From assembly GCA_002900995.3 (NCBI GenBank), contig CM035305.1, positions 2,216,467-2,280,466 on the forward strand: 64,000 nucleotides of DNA, read 5' to 3'. Each line of letters starts with the position of its first letter. The first letter of the stretch is position 1. The notes beneath the pieces were generated by a model. The model saw only the letters and a program-made list of their open reading frames with translations. It ran no database searches and was not told the origin of the DNA. A program made the position numbers and the translations under genes. Shown here one piece after another: positions 1-12,741 of the stretch. This stretch comes from Ganoderma boninense (Eukaryota; Basidiomycota; Agaricomycetes; Polyporales; Polyporaceae).

Positions 1-424
1 TCTCGTCCCCCTGGACTTTCGAGGACAGTCGCGCCGTGGACCACACTGACTAGTGACTACTCGACCAGGTTATCGCCCGACTGCCCGAGTGCATCACATC
101 AATCGATCCTGACACGCCGTCCCTCGTCGGGCCGCATTGCAGCCTTCCGCGCCTGCCTTGCCCAATGTAGGCCCCGATCCCACGGCGAGCTGTTTATCCC
201 TGTTTATCCCCCTGCCTGAATCGGCCAGGTCCAGCCACGCCGACCGTGTCCGACACTACCGGCCTCTCCAACTCCTCAACGCCCCTTTATTATCTCAAAC
301 TCATCCGCGCTTCAAAATGTCCCCTCGCCTGCAGGCCTCCTTGCTCCCCCGCCGTCCTCGACCCCACCGGTGACCTTGCTCTCTACGGATCCCTGTCTCT
401 GATCCCTCTCCTCCACAACCTCCA
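1..424. other. 5' flank without a recognised gene
   Basis: C/T-rich sequence upstream of the nucleotide-sugar transporter. A short reading frame starting at an ATG at 317 is in phase with the transporter start at 425 but meets a TGA before it, so it is either an upstream ORF or part of an unrecognised first exon. I see no other gene here. Confidence 0.5.
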
Positions 425-2042
425 ATGGACGGAAAGCCCATTCCTCACCGATGGCAGGTCGCGGGCGTCGTCTCCTTCTACATGTCCGCAGCCCTGGTCG
501 TACGTTCTACTAATCTGTACCCCCACCGACGCGACACCACTGACATGAACTCCCTTCGTTCTCAGATGGTCTTTGTGTAAGCTCCTGAAATCATGTACCG
601 CTCGTCCTCACCTACTCACCAGGCGCATGCAGAAACAAGGCCGTCCTCAATGGCTCCCCTGACCTTCCCCTCCTTTTCCTTCTCAATCAACTCATTCTTG
701 CAGTGGTCCTTCTCCATGCCACCGCCTTCCTCACCACCAAGGTCGACATTCCCCAGCTCAAGCTCGAGACCGCCAAGAAGCTTGCCCCAGTCACATTCGT
801 TAACGTCGTCGGATTGGTCTTCAATATCCTCTGTCTTCGCGGCGTAGAGGCTTCCTATTTCCAGGTGCGTTACATGCCCCCGACCTGTGCACATTTTATA
901 CTCATCGTTTGCTTCGTATCCGCCCAGATTGCCAGAGGTCTCGTCCTCCCTCTGACCATTGGCGTTTCCTCAACCCACAGCCGCTCGACCCCCTCCCTTC
1001 GAGTTCTCCTCGCAGCCTTCATCGTCACATCTGGATTTTTCATCGGTGTCGCACCCGATGCCGCAATGACGCAACACTTTAGGGAAGCACCGAGTCAACT
1101 CTCCATCTTCTACGGCGTGCTCTCCTCGTTGTTCATCGCCATTCATGCGGTCCTAATCAAGATTTCCCTTCCACATGCCGGGAACTCCACCATCCAGCTT
1201 GCGTACTGGCAAAATCTTGGCTCTGCCGTGTTCTTGGCGCCGTTCATTTTCTTCCAGGGAGAGGTTTCCAAGCTTTTCGAGCTCTATCACACTCCAGAAT
1301 GGAATGCTCGGGTATTTGTGTGGGGCAGTCTCGTCACTGGCGTTTTCGGCTTCCTGCTTTGCGTTGCCGGGCTGCTTAGCATTAAAGTTACAAGCCCAGT
1401 GACGCATATGTTCTCCAGCGTGAGTTTGCCCTGCATGACGTACTTGCTATCCGCGCAGTACATCGCTAACCTTACTTCCTTCTGCTCACGCTCTTGGACC
1501 GCGCTGGCGTCGCAATGTTGATGACCTATTCTAGGCTGCGCGTTCAGCCATTCAGACCCTGCTCGGCGTATGGCTGTTCAATGATCTCCTGTCAACGTGA
1601 GTGGCCCTCCTATAATGCAATTTATCCCTTCCCCTCCGTAGTCCCTGAGCTCGACGCGATGCACACCACCGCGACCTCCCCCCGCACAATAATTGCCGAT
1701 CCCTTCCCGCCATTACATTACGCATATGTGCACCGCGTGCTTCATTCCCTTCTCTTCCCCACTTCCCTTCATTTCCGAATGCGCCCGCGTTTGAATGCTG
1801 ACTGACAGTGCAACTGATCCAGGAACCGCGCGGCCTCTATCCTCGTAATCGCCGCCGGGACGATGTTTTACACATGGGTCAAGTCTGTCGAGACCGCACC
1901 ACCGCCGCCGTCAGCGCGCAGTGTCCGGGTGCCGTCGGACGACGTCGAAGCGTCTGCGGCAGAGCGTCTGAATCGCATCGAGGAAGGGGAAGAGGTGTTT
2001 GATATGCAGGCCGAGAAGGAGAAGAAGAGCTACCCGGCCTAG
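425..2042 (+). CDS. GDP-sugar (GDP-fucose type, SLC35C-like) transporter
   Basis: Predicted Golgi multi-pass antiporter moving a nucleotide sugar into the lumen in exchange for the nucleoside monophosphate. Six exons: 425-490, 566-576, 633-864, 928-1419, 1535-1596 and 1823-2042. All junctions are GT-AG and the frame stays open. The protein has about ten hydrophobic segments. It shows the family pattern MVFVNKAVLN near residue 26, the drug/metabolite-transporter core, a conserved segment NSTIQLAYWQN, and TNRAASILVIAAG in the last helix. The tail is acidic and lysine-rich and faces the cytosol. Resemblance is best to the SLC35C1 branch of the triose-phosphate/nucleotide-sugar transporter family; the exact substrate cannot be read from sequence. 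The start at 425 is the first ATG in the open frame, but a more upstream exon is possible. Confidence 0.8.
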
Positions 2043-4466
2043 ATACCGTCGCGGTACCCAGTCAAGGGACTGACTTCCTGGCATTCTCGCCTCGGAGAGG
2101 TGACAGACCGTTCCCTGTTTGTGTCATGGAGGCTATGATGCCGGACTTCCTCGGGGCCCGCTAGTGAATGCGTGCGCAAGGAGGCTTTACTAGGGAGAGT
2201 GTTGTAATACCTTCAGTGTTTGTATTGCTCTGTGCTATCATGTAAACTTGTTCTCGCATCGAACTTCCTCGCATAGGTTAACCGTTACTATGGTACACTG
2301 GACATCTTGGTACGATCATTGTAATCAGTAGAATGGGCCGTGACCTCTGGTGCACTTTTTGTCCCCGCGGTGCATGGTGTCGACGGCCAGTCGCAGCCGT
2401 TGAGGGCATTTGCCGTTCCCGATTGCGGCAAGGTGTGCGCCGTGTTCCGGGGATGTTGTGCAGCCCCTGGCGGGAGTTTTCTGCGGAGTGGGGCTGTGCT
2501 CGTTCGACTTGGGTCTTCTCAAGCGCATGGGAAAGTAGTCACGACGCCGCGTCTCGTCCTTCCGTTAGTTAACGTTCGTCCGCCTTCGCGCACTCTTCCC
2601 GTCTGCAGACGCAACGCTATCCAAGTTTCAGATTGCCACACTCTACACTTTCTGAGCATTCAGCGTGCACTTCCGTTGCATATGCGTACCTTAACTATCT
2701 CTGACAACCCTTCGTCCTGCTTGCTGAAAGTGGTACATAGCGTTCATCCACGCGTGAGCTGGCGTGACGGGCTTAGGCACGGTGGGCTGCCGTGGAAATC
2801 CGGCCTCTCGACTCTCGAGACCCCGGTGTCACGCTCATCCTTGTCCACCCAACCTCGTGCCCTCGGAATTCTTTGACGTCGCTACGGCCCTCGGAAAAAC
2901 GGCGGTCTCCATCGCGCCACTGGCTCGTTGGATCCCCGGCATGGGAGTTTCAGTTCATGTGTCGCGGAACGCCCTGAATGAACCAGACCAGACCTGCTTG
3001 ACTTCTGCACGTCCCTTCTGACCGTGATCAGCCTGATCCAGGTCCGCCGCGGGGCAGCTCGAAATCGCGCGATGATGCATCCAGCAAGTCTTCGATTGAA
3101 TTCGCATCGATCGCACACACGTACGTCGTCCGCCCACTCCGCCTGCTGTTGCCATCAGTCGTCCTGAGTCGTGCCCATTCGATCCCTGCGAAGTTTTCCC
3201 CATTGCAAGTGGGCATAAGCAGGCATTCATTTATTACTTACACGAGTTCTTGCTTCTTCGAGCCTTCCAGCCTTGTCCGAGTCAACCTAGGCATCATTCC
3301 CTGTTGTAGGCTTCGTCAAGGGCCGCCTCGCCGTGCGAATCAGGCGAGTGAACCGCTTGGATGGCTGCTGGCATCGAGACGCCACACAGGCAAGTCCGGG
3401 ATTCCGAGGGACCATCCCGGCGGCACGTCCTCTGTCTAGTCTAGGCCTCCGGTTTCACCGTGAGTGTATCTCGTCGAGATTTCGATTTCCCGCTGTCTGG
3501 CTCTGAAGATCTGAAGCCCGAGGGTCGCTTCATTTACTTTGTTGTACCTGATCCGCATTTCAGCTCCATCTGCGAATGTTTTATTACGGGCGATGCATGT
3601 TCCGGAGGAGGTCTTCCGATATCAAACCTGCCTCGACCTGGTTTGACGTCGTCTGCTTGCTCGGGGTCTTTTCCGTTGAGGTGACAAGGTTGGAAAGTGG
3701 CGGAGCGGACGCCCACGCCCGCGGTCCCCTCACCCTGATAGGAGATATTTTTGGCCCGCAACAGCTTTTGGTGCCAATAAACTTGCTTGCGAGTTACAGG
3801 GGTGGAGGTATGCAGAGGTTCAAACGTCTATCTCAGGCCCGATCTAAACCTAGGAGCCAACGGAATGATTGTGCTGCGAGTGTCAGAACTTACGGGTTGG
3901 CAGTAAAGGCCGTGGGCATGACGAACACGGGCAATCGTTCTTCGGAGGGATGTCTGAGCTTGGTTCTGGTGCGGCGAAGAGGCCTCTGATTGACCTGGTG
4001 GTCAGGGATGTAGGACTTCTGTCGGTGTCACGCTTCTCGCAGCGTGCGCCCTGCAATGTGGAAACCGAGCTAACATTCCCGGCACGGCGGCCGTGCGCTG
4101 CTTTCCGTTACTTACCTCCAAGATCAATCTCTCTTCCGCCCCCGACGTCAATTCTCCGTCACCCACCCGACCGCACCGAGGCAGGACATCCGCACAGATG
4201 CCCCAATGCCATGTGTGACCGCTCCAGAATTGCAAGCTGCCGTCGAGCGGGCCGTACTAGCTCCCCCATGCCAGGCCCATCCTGCCAACCCCTCAGCGCG
4301 GTCCATTTATTGCCGTTTGTGCGGCCACAGCATCCCGCCTCCTCTCCCCCGCACTCCATCTGCGCCCCCACAGCCGCCTCTATACCCTAATACGCGCGCG
4401 GCACTCTGGACTTATACTGGCCTCCGCGCACTCTTGACCGCTCCATTCGACGCCGACTTCATCACT
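2043..4466. other. 2.4-kb intergenic stretch, no supported gene
   Basis: Between two plus-strand genes. Only short overlapping frames on both strands without recognisable domains, and no coherent exon chain. The last 350 bases are pyrimidine-rich and probably hold the promoter and 5' UTR of the acyltransferase gene. A lineage-specific small gene or a non-coding RNA cannot be excluded. Confidence 0.5.
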
Positions 4467-6430
4467 ATGGCTTGCCACACCGACTCCTCTGCGCCCCTCA
4501 CCCCGCCATTGTCCGTCGCCGCTTCCGACTACGAGAAGACGTTCTCTTTCGACCACGCATACGACGGCGCCGAGACGTCTCGCGCTGGGCTCAGGTATGA
4601 GCGGAAGATGGGCGACACCGAGCTGTCGTACTTCCTCCCTTCGCGGCAGACAGGAGTGAACGACATGTACGCTTTCGCCCTCCCGTCTGCCAGAGATGGG
4701 CGCTGACATCCTGCCCATGCAGGTATTTGCACCTCGGCTTCAAGGCGGACGCCAGCGTCGCAAAACGCTCCCGTGTCTGCGCCGTGTGGGCCATCCTTCG
4801 TTTGCGGCACCCTCTTCTTAGCGCGCGCGCCGAGATGCACGATTATGACGACGTACGATTTGTGTAAGGCTTGCTTCCTCGGTGCCTGCGGGATTTAGGT
4901 GCTGATCGTATGTGTCAGGTACGACGCCCCATCATGTGTGGAGGACGCCCTCATGGACGCCGAGGCCAACCTGGAGTATCGCATGCAGTCCAAGGATGGT
5001 CAGTGCTTGCTTCGCACAGAGCTTAACGACTCGCTGCTTACTCCTCCGTCCGCTCAGAGCTCATCGACTCCTATCTGAATGGACCACGCACCTTGTCCAA
5101 CAACCGCCTGTCTTATCTCATCCTCTCCGAGCCCGTTAGCTCCCCAGAGCTTATGCTTACGCCCCCGCGCACGCCCTCGCCCACCATGAGCGAGCCGCGC
5201 GAGCCGGAGTCGGGGGCCTCAATTGACGACGAGCTCCAAGGAGCCGAGCATAGTCGACAGTACGAGCTCCTGATCTGTGCAATGCACTTCCTCGGTGACG
5301 GCATGGCCCTGCACGCGTTTGCAAACGATTTTTTCGGCCTTCTTGGTGGCGACAAGTCGGAGGCAGACCTACAGCAGCTGCTACAGGAGGAATGGCGCAC
5401 GCGCTGGGCCAATGCGCCAGAAGAGGTAAGGCTTCGCGCTTTAGCCACACATTATGATTCATACGGGGACTGACCTCCGCTCTGCTGCCGCCACCGCAGT
5501 GCGTCCTTCCCTGTGCGCTGGAAGATAACATGCCGCTGTCCTCGGCGAAATTCCGCCGCGTCGCGGCCAATGTGGATTTCCAGCTCGCGCAACAGAAGCT
5601 TGTGGGAGGGCAGACCTTCCCCCGCCGCAAGCACCCGGAGCGCCGCACGATCGTACCGACCGTGTCCTTCCCAGAAGACCGCACGAATGCCATTCTGAAG
5701 AAATGCAAGGCGCACGGCGTCTCGATCTCGGCCGCGCTCTTCGCGGTGTGTAACGTTGCGTGGGCACGCATGGGCGAAGAGCGCTGCCAGCGCGAGCTCC
5801 CGATGCTCATGTACTCTGCGCTCAATCTTCGGCCATACTTCACCAAGAAGCCGTCCAGCGAGCTATGGACGTCGTACTGGTACCTTGCGATCGGGTACTT
5901 CAACGTCGTGCTTCCCGTCGTTTCTCCCCGCGGACGCTCAGGAGACCACGTTCTGGCTGCGCGCGCGCCAGGCGAAGGACCAGAGCACGCGGGCGGCCAA
6001 GAACCCCCTCGTCGCCTCGCGCACGCACGAGATGTCGCAAAAGCGAGGGGAGCAGGCACGCGCGTGGGGCCGCGAGGACGACGAGCGCGAGAAGGGGACG
6101 TGGGTGCCGCCTGCGCCTGCGCCCATCGCGCAGAAGGTGGAGCAGTCGGTGTTCCCTGCGCGGCCGAAGGCGCCGTCTTCTGCGCTGATTGGGCTGTCGC
6201 TGTTGGGGAACCTCGATGGCATTTACAAGCACGCCGTCTTCCCGAACGCTGAGCTCCACACCCTGACGACAGGGTCGAGGCAGCGCCATGGCGCGATGCT
6301 GCTGTTCGGCTACACGTTCAAGGGCAAGCTCTGGATTAGCCTGGGGTACGACGAGAACGGATTCGCCGAGGGCATTGTGGACCAGTTCTGGAAGGAAGCA
6401 TTGGACTGCGTTGACCAGTTCTTGGGATGA
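4467..6430 (+). CDS. CoA-dependent acyltransferase / condensation-domain-like protein (one frame break)
   Basis: About 520 residues. Exons: 4467-4666, 4723-4863, 4919-4998, 5058-5425 and 5500-6430, joined by GT-AG introns in phase. The fold class is inferred from a single HxxxDG active-site motif (MHFLGDGMALH) about 200 residues in, as in alcohol acetyltransferases and condensation domains, and from the C-terminal region around LIGLSLLGNLDGIY. The last exon changes from one frame to the next near 5905-5915. The second frame gives the sensible continuation LPSFLPADAQ, which would follow if one C of the CCC run were surplus. A 34-base GT-AG intron (about 5908-5941) would also restore frame but is shorter than any other intron here. 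The substrate is unknown. No secretion signal is seen. No acyl-carrier or adenylation domain lies nearby, so this is not a multidomain NRPS. Confidence 0.65.
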
Positions 6431-7848
6431 ACGGTAGACATTGAATATCACAGACACACTTAGCTATCTAGGAACTCCTTAGACTTGTAGGTTGAGTTGG
6501 ACTTGCGCGCCTTATGACTGTTTCCGTACGCACGAGCTCTTGAATGCTCTCGGTGCTACGTAGCGAAACGGATTATTGCCATCCGAACCATCTATGTTCA
6601 TTACTCTTTCAAAAGACTCTCGCTGCACAGCTGAGCTATGGGGAAGACACGGTGAAGGTCTCGACCTGGAAACTTGCAACTCGAATCATCAATGTCGGAA
6701 ATACTCGAACGAGGAAAATGGAGCACGAACCTATAAGACGAAGCAAAGTGATGATTCGTTCATTCAATCGACATCCCATACCAACCCATACCCCGACCTT
6801 GCAATACATCATTCCCAATGTCGGCAACCTTCAACATCAGGATTGCAGCTTGCGACCAAGATCGAGAAGCATGCTGACGGCCAAGATTACCTGGGGCATA
6901 CGGGTTAGCTCATTCATCAGGTACGTAAGAGGGCATTAAGCACTTGACCTCCCATGGCGCGGACGACCTCTTCGAACCACGCAAAATAGGCACTACGCAG
7001 CCGACGTTTTCCCTCAGTGGCGAACAAGGGTCCTGAGTCAACCTATTTCCTGTCCGCACAACTGTAGCGGGGTAATGGAAGGGTATCACACGATAGAACT
7101 AGAAATTGGATGTGATTGTCGCCAGAGCGGAACCCCGAAATTTCGGGACGTGTTTCTCGGCGAGGCGGAAAATGCCCACTCTCTGTATCTCGTAGGAAAT
7201 GACCTGGCGGTCCAAGAGGATAAGAAAGCAAAGATGCGGACGTCACGACGAAGGGTGACTCCAGCGGGAGACAAGTCAGTCGAGAGTCGGCCCATGCTGC
7301 GACGATTGTAGGATGTTGGTGGTCCTGCCCGATGGTCGATGATTGAGGACATGTTGAACACCATGATGCAACGTGGCAATGGAGGCAGAGGAAATGAGCC
7401 ACAGAATCTGGTTGAAATGCAGAGACAAGTGGGCAGCGGGGTTTGGCTCTGGAGACAGAGAAATAGGACTTGGTGCTGGCTCTGGTCTGCGCTCTTCACC
7501 TACGAGGACAAGATGCTTTCACTTACCCGCTCTCCCGACGTCCAGGTTGTCATCCTCGCAGGATATTAAGGAAATTGGGCCCATTTGTTCTGGTACTGAC
7601 CCATTCGAAAAGTGTTTGCTGGGCTGTGAAAGGTGGGTGGATCTGTCAGGTTTGAGAGTGGTTGGTTTGGAGCACTCGCGATCGAGTCGTGGGGCAGCAA
7701 GCGCCGCGAACGGGAGAGGAGCACGTGAACGACGCGTCGGACGCGTTTTCGTCGCGCTCATCATCCACTCCCTCAACCCCTCCGTCTCCCACAGGCGGCC
7801 TCTCCCAAATCATCGACCACGCTCATATCTGCTTGGCGACGAGGGGAT
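6431..7848. other. 1.4-kb intergenic stretch, no supported gene
   Basis: Separates the acyltransferase from the Rsc9-like gene. It holds only short frames without family resemblance and no repeats that I could see. The end nearest 7849 should contain the Rsc9-like promoter. Confidence 0.5.
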
Positions 7849-9863
7849 ATGTCCACTTTAGCTCCAGCCGCCCGTCAAACCCCGGCTCCGCCACAACAGC
7901 ACCGTCCTGTCGTGACCGACGACTACGAGAGTGAGTAACCGCTTCTTGGCAAGCTCTCACATCATATAGTGCTGAACGTGCTTGTCGATAGGATGGTACA
8001 CTGAGGCGACTCCGAACAACAGGATGCTGCTCTCTTTGCGTTCTGGCATCGACTCCGAGGTGGCTTGGGCTTTGGATCGTCTTTGCCGTCTTTGTCTCAA
8101 CGAGCAGTTCATGCTCATAGCAATCCCAGGACTCACGGACGCCCTATTCGAGTGGCCGGAGTGGTACGTCAAGGAAGGGTACAAGCAATACACCGATACC
8201 AACAACTTTTTCGCTATGTCAAAAGAGAAGGAGCGGAAACGGAGACATGCCATTGAGTCCCTCTTCATTCTTCGCAACGCCGCCATGCACGACGCAAATG
8301 CTCGCGAGCTCTCCACCTACCCCAAAATTCCTGATCTCGTTCTGCGCACACTTCACGACCTTCCGCAAGAGTCAGACCCCAATTCTGAGTTCATCCTCTA
8401 CATCCTGGAGATTCTCCAGTCCATCGCCTCCACCGTTACTCTTCCAATCCCATCTGCCCCATATCGCAACAGCCCCGTTGGCCCACTACAGCAAATTGCT
8501 GGCTTTTCATCCAATCGTAGCCTCATAATCTCCTCTTTGATTACCCTGACTACCATGTACTCGAATCCAGTCAACATCTACCAGCTCACTGCCCAGTCTC
8601 CAGCCCTTGAAACCTCTATGAACGTGCTCCCTCTCATCCTCGACAAGGATCTCATCGATGCCGCACTCAACTACCTGTATGCGCACCTGTCGTATCCTCC
8701 TATGACCAAAGCCTTTCTTCTGCATCCCAGGATGCCTGGAACACTGCGGTTACTCGTCTCCCTCATCCTCGCCGACCAGATGGAGGAGAATGTGACTTAC
8801 GAAGTTGGATTGCCCCCCTATACCGCGCCATCACAGTCATTCACCATCAGCAATCATGAACTTACGAAAGAAGAACTCGATACCTTGTTACCAATACCAG
8901 AACCGCAACGATGTTACGAGTGGTAAGCATGCTTCACACTATTTTGACATTATTTTGCCTAAAGGAACCTGCAGGATGAAGACCATGTTCGTGGCCAACG
9001 CAGATGGCGAATTGACACAAGTGGACTTCTGGAATCTGTACAAGGACGTCTTCATGCCCTACTCGGACCGCTACCCGTTACTTGTTGCGTCTGACGTGAT
9101 TAAGAATGTGAACGCCGTCTTCCCCCAGGCCCAGGCAATGGTGCTCCCTGGACCCCCTCAGCGTTTCGTAGTTCGAGGCGTAGATCGCCGAAAGGACTTC
9201 TCCGCAAGCACACAGTTCAAATGCCAGTGGGATCGCTCGCAATGCACGTCGGAACCCTTTGCGTCTACCGATCAGCTTTACGAGCATATCCTCGAACAAC
9301 ACATCCAGCCGCACGACGGCTCACATCTCCCCTGCCTCTGGTCGTCTTGTTCACAGACGGAGGTCACGAAGACGCAGATGCGTGGCCACGTCCTAACCCA
9401 TCTCCCTGACACGCAGCCGCAGCCCAAGCATCCAAACCAACCCGACACCGTGACCCTTCCATCCATCAATTATCCGCATCCCATCCCTGACCCCACGACA
9501 CGTCCACCTCCGCCAGCACGGTCTACACGCATTACGTACATGCGGCCACACGTAGACCCCCCGCCGAGCTCTCTGACGGCGCTGCTGTGCCTACGAGTCC
9601 TGTTCCGCGCAGCATATGCATCGTCCGAAGCGGCCCCTCGCGTGGACGAGAACCACTTCGGCTTTCCGGGCATCATTGACGACATGGGCGAGGAGGAAGA
9701 GCATTTTGGGGATACAGAGGAGGAAAAGGAGGGCAAGCGGAAGGGACGGAGGGCGTTCATGTCCATCCGGTATCTCATGGAAGATATACGGCTCAAGCAC
9801 GATGTGTTCCAGGTGTGGGTGTCTGAGATGGTGGATGCCGGACTGGCAGGGGTGGCACTATGA
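7849..9863 (+). CDS. RSC9: Rsc9/ARID2-like chromatin-remodelling complex subunit
   Basis: Likely subunit of a nuclear RSC/SWI-SNF remodeller. Exons: 7849-7930, 7992-8922 and 8975-9863. The N-terminal two thirds is an all-helical, armadillo-like region (LFILRNAAMHDANAREL, then repeated leucine-rich helices). Exon 3 opens with an RFX-type winged-helix segment: DFWNLYKDVF, then PQRFVVRGVDRR, matching the position of the RFX domain in ARID2. Two C2H2-type fingers follow (FKCQWDRSQC with paired His; LPCLWSSCSQ with paired His). The C-terminus is proline-rich, then acidic. No ARID domain is seen, as in fungal Rsc9. The start at 7849 gives a short Pro/Gln-rich N-terminus and splices in phase. The assignment rests on domain order rather than on a single motif. 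Confidence 0.75.
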
Positions 9864-10198
9864 GACGGGTTAGTGGACGCGTGCTTCTATGCGTTGTACT
9901 ATTTCCCGGTTTGGCGTATCGTATTTCTCCAGCTTCGTTGTCGTGATGTTCCATCGTTCGCCGGGTTGTGTACTGCGAGACAACAGTAGTGTCAGGCGCG
10001 CTGGCAGCCAGATCCGGCGAGATCTATGCCACGCAGACCTACACTGCCACCGCGCAGTGGTTGCCCTGCGCCGCGTTCGGCCTTGGCTTCCCTCTACCTC
10101 TGTCTGTGACAACAGCACATTCAACTGGATGACTACTAACGTCCTGTTTCGTACATCGAACTTCGCTGATCGGATCTACTCGCAAAAAGGCACTAGCG
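9864..10198. other. short intergenic stretch
   Basis: 335 bases between tandem plus-strand genes. I see no gene or repeat; it should hold the terminator of the Rsc9-like gene and the promoter of the ARMH3-like gene. Confidence 0.4.
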
Positions 10199-12741
10199 AT
10201 GGACCGTCGAGGGTCGAAGCAGTTCAGCTCCAAGTTTATGGCGACATACAACCGAATCCTCCAGGCAAGTCTGTGCCAAGTAAATCTCCTAGAGTCCTTT
10301 GTTGATTTATCAAACAAAACGCTGAAGGGAGTAAACTCTGAGGAGCTTACAGGACCTAGGCAGGATGTTGCCAGTTTTTGGTCTCAGCTGCTGGACCTGA
10401 ACGTCGACAGGGACTGGCTGTCTGCTAGACTCGACGACGTTCGGAAGGATGATTGTCTGGGCTATCTTAAGGTGCGCAACTCGTAGTATATTCCACTTTT
10501 CTTCAACACTGAGTTGAGCCGTACTAGTAGCCGGCCTTGAATGCCATCGTAGGGGCATGTTTGCGGATGCTCCGTGCTGAGAATGCCGATGAAGTCAGGA
10601 AGATCCATGCTGCTGTGACACTGGCCATCTTTAGCAGAAGCATGTTAACTAGGAACTTCGCTGGGTGGGAAGTCATGGAGGTCTTCGCTGGCGGAGTCAG
10701 TAGCAGCGACATGGTTTTCAAGGTAACCTGTGTTCTGCGGTCAAGCCATTGATGCTAACAGACTTCAGAACTTCACCAATGCAATTGACGAGGTGCTGAC
10801 CAGCGCAGAACTATCCGGTATGTGACATCTGGGATACCATGGAACGGCGCGCTGAGTTTAGATGTTGTCTAGTCAACCTCCGACACGAAGTGCTGCAATT
10901 AGCCGTGATATTCATCTGTGGCATCAGCCAGCTGAGCCCTGGCGCATACTTTCTCCGCCACGATCTCTTTCCCTGTATCGTTAAGGTAAAGTCCACCCTT
11001 GGTACCGAAGGAATGTAGTTGACTGTCGCGAACAGACCGTCACATCTCCTGAGACAGAACAATTCACATTCGAAGCTGTCTTACTTCTTGCACTCTTGGC
11101 TAACTTTCATAAATCGGACGCTGGAAAGCTCAACCCGTATCTCAGGTGCATCAGAGAAACCGAGGATGAGAATTTCATGCGTATGACGTGCTGGGCAACA
11201 AACTTCGCCGCATCGGCAGTGGTAAAGTCCGTTCGCGCGCATTAGTCTACTCCCTTATCGGCAATTTGTCTAATGACATTGTCTCAGGGCATACCAGAGT
11301 ATCGCTGACGACTCTCCACCGACTTTGGCAACAACTTTCAACTCGTTCATTTCCTCTCTGCGTCCAGACCGCGCATTCGCGTTGACACCCGTTGACCCTC
11401 CTCGGGAACTTCTCAAAAGCCAGTAAGTATCCATCAGTGAGCTAACTTTCGAACGGAGACTAATTTTGCGTCGTAGACCAATAGAGGCATGCGTTATACT
11501 TCTACCCTTGTTCGAATTCCTGCACGGTAGTCCCACATTTCGCAAGGTATTTGCGAGCACTCTTCACGCCGAAGAAGATTCGGAGAAGAAAACAGCTACG
11601 AAGATCACCCCGCTTCCTCTCACCCTGATTTCCTTGTCGTCGTATCTGTTGTCTCATGCATCGTCGACATCTTCACCCCGCGCTATTGCATACGCTAATT
11701 TAATGCTCAATATCCTCTTGGTATTGGTGGACAACGAGGACACAATTGCAGCCCTGAACCTACATAACGAAGAGTACATTAGACTGTGTCGCCAGGTGCC
11801 GTTTCCCCCTAATCTTCCAGGAGTTTCTGACCTGATTTGAAAAATATCCAGAGGCAGCCGCCACTTCCTGTAGTCTCATCGCCGCGTCCGCCACTGTGTG
11901 CACTGCTGGACTGTTGTATACTGTGGTTGCGCCACAATCTGCATATGAAGCTCGAGGTCCAGTGCTATTTGTAAGCATCTGCCATTCAAGCTGGCCAATG
12001 GCTAATTTTTGGTCCTGGTCTCTGTGTCAGAACTTGTATCAAAATATGTTACCGAACACTATGGTTTCTTCAATCTAGACGTATTAGACTCGGTTAGTGC
12101 CTCTCTATGCACATACCCATCCCTGTTGTCTCGAATTAATCAAGCCAATTCATAGACTATCATTGGCAAGAACTTTGGCGTGCATCGGTACAACTGCTCG
12201 CATTCCTTGCGAACAAGGCAGATGGTCTGATAATAGCCGGGGGTGCAGATATACTGGCGCAGGAGGTATGGAGTTTGTTAAATTATTGTCAAGGAGGGTT
12301 CAAGTTCTCAGATATTACTCCATACTATACAGACGCTACTGCTGCTCGATGTTGCGCTATGTCGTAACGACCAGTTCCTCCTCGATCCCACAGCAATTCA
12401 CGAGCTGGTGGTACGTGCCACGTCATGGCGTCCGATTGCGAGGCTCGTCTGATCCAGCCAAAAAGTACGAGGTTGTGCGCTCCGCTGAGGTCTTCCGGAA
12501 GCAGCGGGCGCTCTTGGATGAACCCTACTCGAACACTTCCCCAAATCGGATTTCAGGTCCCAACGCTACATCCTCGTTAGCCCTGAGTAACATCCTAGCT
12601 GTCGCCGAGCATTACGAGACGAAACTCCAGGAAGCGGGGGTCCGCTCGGCAAACCAAGGGCTACGCGTGGTAGCTAAGGAAATCGAGAAGGATGGGCTGT
12701 CATACGGCGAGGATGTTCATGGGACAGATGACCCACCGTGA
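10199..12741 (+). CDS. ARMH3-like armadillo-like helical protein (DUF1741 / C10orf76 family)
   Basis: Twelve exons: 10199-10471, 10531-10722, 10769-10817, 10873-10985, 11036-11226, 11288-11422, 11477-11795, 11852-11970, 12031-12092, 12156-12265, 12333-12410 and 12466-12741. They encode 638 residues without a stop. The protein is all-helical. It carries family landmarks: FEAVLLLALLANFHK and NPYLRCI about a third of the way in, RPPLCALLDCCILWLRHN, then a segment pairing CYLTCIKICYRTLW with DYHWQELWRASVQLLAFL. These line up with human ARMH3, a Golgi/ER-associated PI4KB regulator; in fungi the family is annotated UPF0588. Intron 5 must use the donor at 11227 (GTCCGT) to keep frame, and intron 11 the acceptor after 12465. 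The function in this fungus is inferred from the family only. Confidence 0.8.

Noticed and set aside
2340..2876. 178-codon open frame as a gene
   Set aside because: No domain, no neighbours in phase, overlapping frames on both strands of similar length, and composition like intergenic DNA.
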